A DNA stretch of 5,200 nt, from positions 1-5,200 of the forward strand of contig CAMWGM010000127.1 in the NCBI GenBank assembly GCA_947173755.1, given 5' to 3'. Every line of letters starts with the position of its first letter. Position 1 is the stretch's first letter. A program made the position numbers and the translations under genes. Of this stretch, positions 1 through 5,200 are shown piece by piece. The notes under the pieces are model-generated. The model worked only from the letters and a program-made list of their open reading frames with translations, was not told the DNA's origin and ran no database searches. This DNA comes from an uncultured Muribaculaceae bacterium. GTDB taxonomy: Bacteria; Bacteroidota; Bacteroidia; Bacteroidales; Muribaculaceae.

Positions 1-986
1 TCTACACCCTGAGTTTCTGCAAAAGTTTCACAGGGGTCAACGACCGCATGCTCATCACACTCGGCGAGCAATTCGCCATGCTGAAGGCTGACTACGAGCG
101 TAAGGGTATCGAGGAAAATCTGCTTCTGTCGATAGCCGACGGACGCCGCAAGACACTCAAGCGCGCCGGGAAGGAATATCAGCGCCTGTCAAGTCATATA
201 GGATCGTTTCCGCTGGTGATGGTCTCGCCGCGCGACATCGACCTGATACGCGAGAGCGGCGAGGAACGTCGCAGGTGGATGGACATGGTGATATCGCAGA
301 GCGACCCCGTGTATCTCGACTCGCTTATAAGATATAATCAGGCGCTGGAGCAGCGAAACCGCCTGCTGCGCGACGGGTCGGTGGACGCGACGCTCTATGA
401 TGCCGTCGAGATGATCCTTGACGCGGCGGCAGACTATCTTCATGAAGCGCGGGTCAGATGGACGGAAGAACTTTCTGCAATTTTCGCACGTTATTACGAA
501 GCGATCTCGGCCTCCGGAGAACATGTAGCACTGGCCTACGAGAGCCATCTCAACAGCGCAGCATCACTGCGGGATTTGCTCGACTCGTCACGCAGGCATG
601 ACGAAATCGTGCGTCACACATCCGTAGGTCCGCACCGCGACGACATTCTTATGACCCTCGATGGAATGCCGATGAGACGCACCGGCAGCGAGGGTCAATG
701 CAAGACCTTCACGATCGCGCTGAGACTGGCTCAGTATGAATTTCTGGCCCGATCGACGGGAATGAAACCTCTGCTCCTGCTCGACGATATCTTCGACAAA
801 CTCGACGCGGCACGTGTGGAGAAAATCATGACGCTTGTGGCTGCACCTGAATTCGGACAGATATTCATCACCGATACCAACCGCAAGCATCTCGACGAAA
901 TCATAGCCCGCACCGGCGGCTCAGACTACCGGCTCTGGATGGTCGACAAGGGACGGTTTAATCCTGCAAGCATCGTTTCGAAATGA
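1..986 (+). CDS. recF: DNA replication/repair protein RecF, 5'-truncated by window edge
   Basis: RecF is an SMC-like ABC ATPase that binds gapped DNA and, with RecO and RecR, helps load RecA at single-strand gaps. The reading frame is open from base 3. The residues before the first in-window Met (base 48) include an LSFCKSF stretch typical of the region shortly after Walker A in Bacteroidetes RecF, so base 48 is not the true start. Roughly the first 40-50 residues, including Walker A, lie outside the window. Visible elements are the PLVMVSP and ERRRWMD blocks of the RecF core, the SVGPHRDD block, an ABC signature GSEGQ (684-698), Walker B LLLLDD (771-788), the D-loop FDKLD just after it, and a TDT switch-type segment (870-878). 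The helical arm lies between about 340 and 600. The stop codon overlaps the next start as ATGA. There is no dnaA or dnaN visible next to it, unlike the classical arrangement in many other phyla. The identification is very secure; only the start is missing. Confidence 0.96.
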   Translation, partial: YTLSFCKSFTGVNDRMLITLGEQFAMLKADYERKGIEENLLLSIADGRRKTLKRAGKEYQRLSSHIGSFPLVMVSPRDIDLIRESGEERRRWMDMVISQSDPVYLDSLIRYNQALEQRNRLLRDGSVDATLYDAVEMILDAAADYLHEARVRWTEELSAIFARYYEAISASGEHVALAYESHLNSAASLRDLLDSSRRHDEIVRHTSVGPHRDDILMTLDGMPMRRTGSEGQCKTFTIALRLAQYEFLARSTGMKPLLLLDDIFDKLDAARVEKIMTLVAAPEFGQIFITDTNRKHLDEIIARTGGSDYRLWMVDKGRFNPASIVSK

Positions 987-1273
987 AGCGTACGTATCCA
1001 CGTCATATAGCAGCCATCATCGACGAGGTTGTGGAACGCTCGGGGCTTACCGACACGCTCAACGACCAGCGTGCGGCCGCGGTCTGGATCGACGTGGTAG
1101 GTCCGGCCATCAACCGATACACATCCCGACGTTATGTCGATCACGGCACGATGCATGTCTATCTAACCTCGGCTCCGCTCAAGAACGAACTGCAGTTTGT
1201 CAAGGAAAGACTCGTGGCTGCCCTCAATAGCGCTCTTGGCGCGGAAATAGTCAAAGAAATAATCATACACTAA
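983..1273 (+). CDS. DUF721 family protein, DciA-like
   Basis: This is a 96-residue protein of the DUF721 family, which includes DciA, the ancestral bacterial loader/recruiter of the replicative helicase DnaB. Visible family features are a short N-terminal helix, the VWIDVVGPAI segment (W35, G40), a basic TSRRYVD stretch (47-53), and the strand-then-helix segment MHVYLTSAPLKNELQF (57-72), followed by a helix ending in a short IIIH tail. The length fits the compact Bacteroidetes versions, which consist of the DUF721 domain and little else. The ATG shares bases with the recF stop (ATGA), so its translation is probably coupled to recF. The domain assignment comes from the sequence pattern. A role in helicase loading is inferred from the family and from the recF neighbour, and it is not proven for this short form; a nucleic-acid-binding accessory role is the alternative. 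Confidence 0.85.
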   Translation: MKRTYPRHIAAIIDEVVERSGLTDTLNDQRAAAVWIDVVGPAINRYTSRRYVDHGTMHVYLTSAPLKNELQFVKERLVAALNSALGAEIVKEIIIH

Positions 1274-1275
1274 AA

Positions 1276-1725
1276 ATGGCACATCCCGCTGAAAATATCG
1301 ATCTCTCGCTCTTCCATCACCGTCACCCCGTGCAACTCCGGTGGAATGATCTCGACATGCTCGGGCATGTCAACAATTCAATCTATTTCACCTTCATGGA
1401 TCTCGCCAAAACGCGCTACTTCCAGGAAGCGCTGGGCGAAGAACTCCAGTGGGGAAAAATCGGAGTGGCTATAGTCAATATAAACTGTGATTTCCTCGCG
1501 CCGACATTCTTTGACGATGCCGTGGAGGTGCTTACTGCCATCACGCATATCGGCGAAAAGAGCATCCATCTCGAGCAGATCGTGATCGGTGTCACCGACC
1601 GCCGAATCCGCGTAAGATGTTCGACCGTCATGGCCGGATTCGATATGAAGACACTCAAATCAGCACCGATCCGTGAGGAATGGCGGAAGGCATTTGAGAA
1701 ATTCGAGGGAAAATCGCTCTCATGA
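1276..1725 (+). CDS. Acyl-CoA thioesterase, 4HBT/YbgC-like hotdog fold
   Basis: This 149-residue single hotdog-domain protein is a likely cytoplasmic acyl-CoA thioesterase that hydrolyses an acyl-CoA to free acid and CoA. The diagnostic N-terminal motif RWNDLDMLGHVNNSIYF spans residues 22-38. D27 aligns with the catalytic Asp of YbgC/4-hydroxybenzoyl-CoA thioesterase, and GHVNN begins the long hotdog helix. The strands that follow (VAIVNINCDFLAP, then VEVLTAITHIGEKSIHLEQIVI) fit the central sheet. The length is typical of the family. The start lies 2 bases after the DUF721 stop in an A-rich leader (CTAAAAATGG) with no clear Shine-Dalgarno, as is usual in Bacteroidetes. The stop overlaps the next gene as ATGA. 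The substrate cannot be read from the sequence. There are no fatty-acid or aromatic-degradation genes nearby to hint at one. Confidence 0.88.
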   Translation: MAHPAENIDLSLFHHRHPVQLRWNDLDMLGHVNNSIYFTFMDLAKTRYFQEALGEELQWGKIGVAIVNINCDFLAPTFFDDAVEVLTAITHIGEKSIHLEQIVIGVTDRRIRVRCSTVMAGFDMKTLKSAPIREEWRKAFEKFEGKSLS

Positions 1726-3092
1726 CATCCGCGCTGCCTGAATCATTTGTCAGAATGCTCGGCGAACTTGGGCTGGAGGATGCCGCTGAAGCGATAGCGG
1801 GCACCGAGCCATCAGTATCGCTGAGACTGAATCCGCGAAAACCTCCGGTGGAATTTGAAGATGCGACGCCGGTCGGATGGTGGGCCGAGAGGGGACTTAC
1901 GCTCAAACGCAGACCTTCTTTCACTCTCGACCCGGCGCTTCATCAGGGAAGATATTATGTCCAGGAAGCCGCATCGATGTATCATGCGCGGGTTGTCTCG
2001 GCTCTCATAGAGGCTTACGGGGGAAGACCGTTGCGCGTGCTTGATGCCTGTGCGGCTCCCGGGGGAAAGACTACGGCCGCCATCGATGCGCTGCCGGATG
2101 GCTCGATTGTGGTGGCCAACGAGATTGTGCCTTCAAGAGCGGCCGTATTGCGCGAAAACATCATTAAATGGGGATTTCCTTCGGTTATAGTAACCCGCGG
2201 CGATACAGAGGCTCTCAGGGGGCTTCATGGCGATTTTGATATAATCGTGGCCGATGTGCCGTGCTCGGGCGAAGGGATGATGCGCAAGGATGCCGATGCC
2301 GTGGCGCAATGGAGTCCGAAACTCGTGGCAGAATGCGCGTCGCTTCAACGCGAAATCATAGAAAATCTCTGGCAGACACTCCGGCCGGGAGGATTTATGG
2401 TCTATTGGACATGCACTTTCAACCGCTGCGAGCCCGCGCAGCAGATCCTCGACTTCATGGAGAAAACGGGTGACGAACCGGTCAATCTTCCGAAGGATCC
2501 TTCATGGGGAATAATCGGAGCGATCGGTACGGAGTTGCTCGATGCGGCGCGGTTCGTGCCTGGACGCACACCGACGGAGGGACTCTTTGTGACTGTCCTC
2601 AGAAAGCCGGGAGAATCCGGATCAAACGAAAAGGTAAGGAAGAAACCTGAACGCAAAACGCAGAAACGGTCAGCCGAGATCGATGAGGCTGCGCGTTGGA
2701 TCAAGGAGACCGAAGGGTGGATCATAGTCAGAAGCGACGACCGTATCACGGCTGTTCCTGCCGAGGCCATCGGATTGATCTGCCGGCTCGCGAAAAAGAC
2801 CGACATCATCAGCGAGGGGGTGACCATAGCCACCGTCAAGGGGCGCGATCTCATACCTACACAGGCGCTGGCAATGTCGACCCTGTTGCGGCGCGGAGCA
2901 TTTCCGGAAGCAGAATTCAACCGTGAAGAAGCCCTCGACTATCTGCGGGGAAATCAGCCGCCGCTCCCCGGGGGACTGCCGAAAGGATACGTGCTGATCA
3001 CCTATGAGGGTGTCCCGTTAGGCTGGGTGAAAAACCTCGGAAACCGTTATAATAATCTTTATCCTCACCCCTGGCGAATAAAAACAAAATGA
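1722..3092 (+). CDS. rsmF: RsmF-type RNA (cytosine-C5) methyltransferase
   Basis: This 456-residue SAM-dependent enzyme belongs to the NOL1/NOP2/Sun family and forms 5-methylcytosine in RNA; in E. coli, RsmF modifies C1407 of 16S rRNA. The N-terminal part carries SLRLNP (33-38) and YYVQEAASM (78-86). The SAM-binding motif I is LDACAAPGGKT (107-117). Motif IV, PCSGEGM (180-186), provides the catalytic nucleophile C181's region. Motif VI, TCT (230-232), contains the second family cysteine, C231. A lysine/arginine-rich linker follows (about 300-320). The C-terminal domain ends in LPKGYVLITYEG and GWVKNLGNRYNNLYP, the PUA-like RNA-binding region characteristic of RsmF rather than RsmB. The residues flanking TCT are unusual (W229 before it and CEPA where EENE-like residues are common). 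The gene overlaps both neighbours by ATGA and precedes another RNA methyltransferase, trmD. The family is certain; the exact rRNA or tRNA target is inferred. Confidence 0.92.
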   Translation: MTSALPESFVRMLGELGLEDAAEAIAGTEPSVSLRLNPRKPPVEFEDATPVGWWAERGLTLKRRPSFTLDPALHQGRYYVQEAASMYHARVVSALIEAYGGRPLRVLDACAAPGGKTTAAIDALPDGSIVVANEIVPSRAAVLRENIIKWGFPSVIVTRGDTEALRGLHGDFDIIVADVPCSGEGMMRKDADAVAQWSPKLVAECASLQREIIENLWQTLRPGGFMVYWTCTFNRCEPAQQILDFMEKTGDEPVNLPKDPSWGIIGAIGTELLDAARFVPGRTPTEGLFVTVLRKPGESGSNEKVRKKPERKTQKRSAEIDEAARWIKETEGWIIVRSDDRITAVPAEAIGLICRLAKKTDIISEGVTIATVKGRDLIPTQALAMSTLLRRGAFPEAEFNREEALDYLRGNQPPLPGGLPKGYVLITYEGVPLGWVKNLGNRYNNLYPHPWRIKTK

Positions 3093-3763
3093 GAATAGAC
3101 ATTCTGACCGTATTGCCCGAAATGCTGGAATCGCCTCTCGGATGTTCGATTCTGAAGCGTGCCCAGACGAAGGGTCTCGCTGAAATCCACGTGCACAATC
3201 TGCGTGATTATTCAACTAACAAACACCGCAAAGTCGACGACTATCCATTCGGAGGTGAGGCAGGAATGGTGATGACCATCGAGCCTGTCGACAGGGCTAT
3301 ATCAGCCCTCAAGGCTGAACGTGATTATGATGACGTGATCTTTACTTCGCCCGACGGGGAGAAATTCGACCAACCGATGGCCAATGCTCTCTCGCTCGAG
3401 CAGAATCTCATCATACTTTGCGGACACTACAAGGGTGTGGACTACAGGATCCGCGAACATTTCATTACACGTGAAATTTCGGTGGGCGACTATGTGCTCA
3501 CCGGAGGCGAAATTCCTGCGATCATAATTGCCGATGCCGTGATAAGACTTATCCCGGGGGTGATCGGTGACGAACAAAGCGCCCTTTCCGACTCGTTTCA
3601 GGACAATCTTCTGGCTCCTCCGGTCTACACGCGGCCGGCGGAGTATAAGGGATGGCGCGTGCCTGACATTCTGCTCTCAGGCCACGATGCGCGCATTGCC
3701 GAGTGGCGCTACGACCAGGCGCTCGAGCGCACGAAGCGTCTGAGGCCTGATCTGCTTGAATAA
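3089..3763 (+). CDS. trmD: tRNA (guanine37-N1)-methyltransferase TrmD
   Basis: TrmD is a SAM-dependent SPOUT-class enzyme that methylates N1 of G37, next to the anticodon, and so prevents +1 frameshifting; it works as a dimer with a deep trefoil knot and is usually essential. The 224-residue product is full length for the Bacteroidetes type. Visible features are the N-terminal MRIDILTVLPEM, the YPFGGEAGMVM loop (52-62), the knot segments LCGHYKGVD (110-118) and SVGDYVLTGGE, then RLIPGV and SDSF. R153 and D168 match the catalytic Arg154 and Asp169 of well-studied TrmD proteins with a one-residue offset. The C-terminal half ends with the RPAEYKGW, VPDILLSGHD and RTKRLRPDLL blocks. The ATG overlaps the methyltransferase stop (ATGA) behind an A-rich stretch, so translation is probably coupled. 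The common rpsP-rimM-trmD-rplS context is absent. It is the last gene of the plus-strand unit. Confidence 0.98.
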   Translation: MRIDILTVLPEMLESPLGCSILKRAQTKGLAEIHVHNLRDYSTNKHRKVDDYPFGGEAGMVMTIEPVDRAISALKAERDYDDVIFTSPDGEKFDQPMANALSLEQNLIILCGHYKGVDYRIREHFITREISVGDYVLTGGEIPAIIIADAVIRLIPGVIGDEQSALSDSFQDNLLAPPVYTRPAEYKGWRVPDILLSGHDARIAEWRYDQALERTKRLRPDLLE

Positions 3764-3771
3764 TCCAAGTT

Positions 3772-4302
3772 TCAGAGCATCCGTAGAGCCTGGAGTTGCT
3801 CAAGGACGTCGACGCGCGACATGTTGCGCCGGCGCGAGAGTTCGTCGGCAAAATCGTGGGCCACACTCTGGACACCCCGGTGAGAGAACACACGGTTGAG
3901 ATAGGAGAGGCTCTTGTTGAAGATGCGGTCGATCTCATCGTCGTCGAGCATGGCCGACAAACTTCCCTCCTCGCGGGCTATATCGTGGATAGCCTCACGG
4001 ACATCATCGGGGAGTGTCCGATGACGCCCCACGAGGTGACGGCACATGAGATTGGCTATCAGAAGTCCGACCCCGATGTTGAAATTGCTGACCATTTTAT
4101 TCCAGGCGGAACGGGCGGAGATGCCCGGATTTCCGGCAAAATAGAAATCGGGAGTAAGGGCGAGCATCTCGGCGCCATCGGTTGCGTCGAGATCTATCTG
4201 GGCAAGCATATCGTCGCCGTCATATATCACCAGACCGATTGCCATTCCGGTGGCCCCGTAGCAACGGTCGGTTTCGTCGGTATATCTGAGATTATCTTCC
4301 AT
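3772..4302 (-). CDS. Conserved hypothetical protein, 176 aa, downstream of PorZ-like gene
   Basis: I do not recognise a named domain, though the sequence resembles an uncharacterised family I associate with Bacteroidales. Visible features are an acidic N-terminus with CYGATGMAIG (14-23), an acidic stretch DGDDMLAQIDLDATDG (28-43), an aromatic segment FYFAGNP (53-59), a moderately hydrophobic helix IGVGLLIANLM (76-86), a DDDEIDRIFNKS segment (120-131), and a basic, helical C-terminus containing FADELSRRR (151-159). There is no signal peptide or convincing membrane span, so it is probably cytoplasmic. I chose the ATG at 4302 because the frame can be extended upstream to 4563, but that extension lies on top of the end of the propeller gene and reads as low-complexity Arg/Cys/His-rich protein, typical of an out-of-frame shadow. 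The 32-base gap to the upstream gene suggests co-transcription. It converges with trmD, with 8 bases between the stops. The function is unknown. Confidence 0.83.
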   Translation of the reverse strand: MEDNLRYTDETDRCYGATGMAIGLVIYDGDDMLAQIDLDATDGAEMLALTPDFYFAGNPGISARSAWNKMVSNFNIGVGLLIANLMCRHLVGRHRTLPDDVREAIHDIAREEGSLSAMLDDDEIDRIFNKSLSYLNRVFSHRGVQSVAHDFADELSRRRNMSRVDVLEQLQALRML

Positions 4303-4334
4303 ATATTTTTGAACGTACGGGATATTGATTGGGT

Positions 4335-5200
4335 TCAGTTGATGACGAGGATTTTGGTGACCACATCGCCGGCTGAAGCGCCTGAATCGGATCCGGTGGA
4401 GGCAAAGACGTAGTAGACGCCTGACCGTACCCTCTCGCCATTGAGGTTGCATCCGTCCCAGACAGCCATTCCTCCTTCCGAACGTGTCTGAGCCACAAGA
4501 TGGAGAGTGGAATCCATTATCTTGACTGTGGAATCGTCCATAAGGCCCGAGATGGTTATCCATCCCGAATAATCGGGAGTGACCGGATTGGGATAGGCAT
4601 AGACATCAGAATAGTCATCACGGGCAGGAGAGGCTGTGGTGGCCACTGTGCAGAGGCCGTCGAGGGTTCCTACATAGATGACATTCGATGATGGATCCGG
4701 GTAAAGAGAAGTGATTACTGCCGAGGGGAGGGCGGAATTGGCCGGGGTGTAGTTGGCTATTACACCGTCACCATTCGGGGTGACCAGGAAGAGGCCGGAA
4801 CCGGCGGTGCCGATCCATTTGCGGTTGGCGTGGTCGACGGCGATGGAGGTGACTATTTCATCGTCGAGAAGATAGTCCGCCAGATTGGTGCCGTCGTTGC
4901 GGGGCACTTTAGGACGGACCACACGGAAGTCGGGGCGCACGGCAGTGGCGGGATTTGCGATATAGACGACTCCCTGCTGCGATCCTACCCATACCTTCCC
5001 GTCATGATCTTCGGCAAGACAGGTGAATGCGACCGAAGGATATTGTTTGCCATCCTGGTCGATAAGATCGGGCCAGATCATCGTGGCGTCATCCTTGAGA
5101 TTTGTAGGAGTGCCTGCGGTGTAGAGTGCGACCAGTTCGCCATAAAAATTGGAGTCGATGAAGAACACCATATCCGAATGGCGGCATATGAGGATACGGG
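4335..5200 (-). CDS. porZ: PorZ-like beta-propeller protein with T9SS-type C-terminal domain, 5'-truncated by window edge
   Basis: This is the C-terminal part (about 287 codons) of a larger exported protein. The frame is open to the right edge, with RILICRHSD preceding the Met at 5171, so that Met is internal. Three propeller-blade repeats of the 'two-component regulator propeller' type are visible: VWVGSQQGVVYI (Trp codon 4991-4989), KWIGTAGSGLFLV (Trp codon 4817-4815) and IYVGTLDGLCTV. They are followed by a Tyr-Pro-Asn-Pro motif (4595-4584), which typically opens type IX secretion C-terminal domains, then GMAVWDGCNLNGERVRSGVY, a FlgD/CTD-like beta-sandwich pattern, and a KILVIN end. PorZ of Porphyromonas is a surface component of the type IX machinery that cooperates with the PorU sortase and A-LPS attachment. 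Assignment to PorZ rests on remembered similarity of the tail in Bacteroidales homologues. Another propeller protein with such a tail, or the periplasmic sensor part of a hybrid regulator, is less likely because a kinase would follow the propeller. Confidence 0.72.
   Translation of the reverse strand, partial: RILICRHSDMVFFIDSNFYGELVALYTAGTPTNLKDDATMIWPDLIDQDGKQYPSVAFTCLAEDHDGKVWVGSQQGVVYIANPATAVRPDFRVVRPKVPRNDGTNLADYLLDDEIVTSIAVDHANRKWIGTAGSGLFLVTPNGDGVIANYTPANSALPSAVITSLYPDPSSNVIYVGTLDGLCTVATTASPARDDYSDVYAYPNPVTPDYSGWITISGLMDDSTVKIMDSTLHLVAQTRSEGGMAVWDGCNLNGERVRSGVYYVFASTGSDSGASAGDVVTKILVIN

Noticed and set aside
48..50. ATG at base 48 as the recF start
   Set aside because: The frame continues upstream with the LSFCKSF stretch that belongs to the RecF core, so the true start and Walker A are outside the window.
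2402..2920. A 172-codon open frame on the minus strand inside the methyltransferase gene
   Set aside because: It is fully contained within a strongly supported gene, and its Ser/Arg-rich composition is typical of an antisense shadow.
3549..3938. A 129-codon minus-strand open frame across the trmD end
   Set aside because: It overlaps trmD and the 176-aa gene in wrong frames, and its Ala/Ser/Arg/Thr-rich composition shows no domain pattern.
4303..4334. A possible Bacteroidetes promoter (TAnnTTTG-like TACGTTCA) before the 176-aa gene
   Set aside because: The match is incomplete, no -33 TTTG element is suitably placed, and it sits only about 8 bases from the ATG, so co-transcription with the upstream gene is simpler.
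3796..4413. A 205-codon open frame on the plus strand opposite the 176-aa gene
   Set aside because: It is antisense to the minus-strand gene and to the propeller gene's end, resembles no family I know, and is explained by the codon bias of the opposite strand in GC-rich DNA.
4303..4563. An upstream extension of the 176-aa gene's frame to an ATG at 4563
   Set aside because: The extra 87 residues lie over the propeller gene's C-terminal domain in another frame and are rich in Arg, Cys and His. The ATG at 4302 begins the conserved-looking protein and leaves normal spacing to the upstream stop.

Overview
This window looks like chromosomal housekeeping DNA from a member of the Bacteroidales. A Muribaculaceae-like or related gut lineage is my best guess. 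The evidence is the Bacteroidetes-style RecF and TrmD sequences, start sites with A-rich leaders and no strong Shine-Dalgarno, a moderate GC content, and a PorZ-like beta-propeller protein with a type IX secretion-style C-terminal domain. The genus is inferred from remembered protein similarity, not from a search.

Left part (1-3763, + strand): five tightly packed genes that read as one transcription unit. They are the end of recF (DNA repair ATPase, 5' end outside the window), a DUF721/DciA-like small protein, a hotdog-fold acyl-CoA thioesterase, an RsmF-type RNA cytosine-C5 methyltransferase, and trmD (tRNA m1G37 methyltransferase). Three of the four junctions are ATGA stop/start overlaps and the fourth has a 2-base gap. 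Translational coupling is therefore likely, and no internal promoter or terminator is visible. The unit mixes replication/repair functions with RNA modification.

Right part (3772-5200, - strand): two genes running toward trmD. The upstream one enters from the right edge and is the C-terminal part of a PorZ-like propeller protein. It is followed after 32 bases by a 176-residue protein of unknown function. This pair converges on trmD with only 8 bases between the two stop codons. The sequence is almost fully coding, and no intergenic stretch exceeds about 35 bases.

I found no mobile element, RNA gene, CRISPR array, repeat family or sign of recent transfer. I do not see a previously undescribed system here. 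The points most worth a second look are the uncharacterised 176-residue protein paired with the PorZ-like gene, the altered motif around the second catalytic cysteine of the RNA methyltransferase, and the recF-DUF721 coupling.
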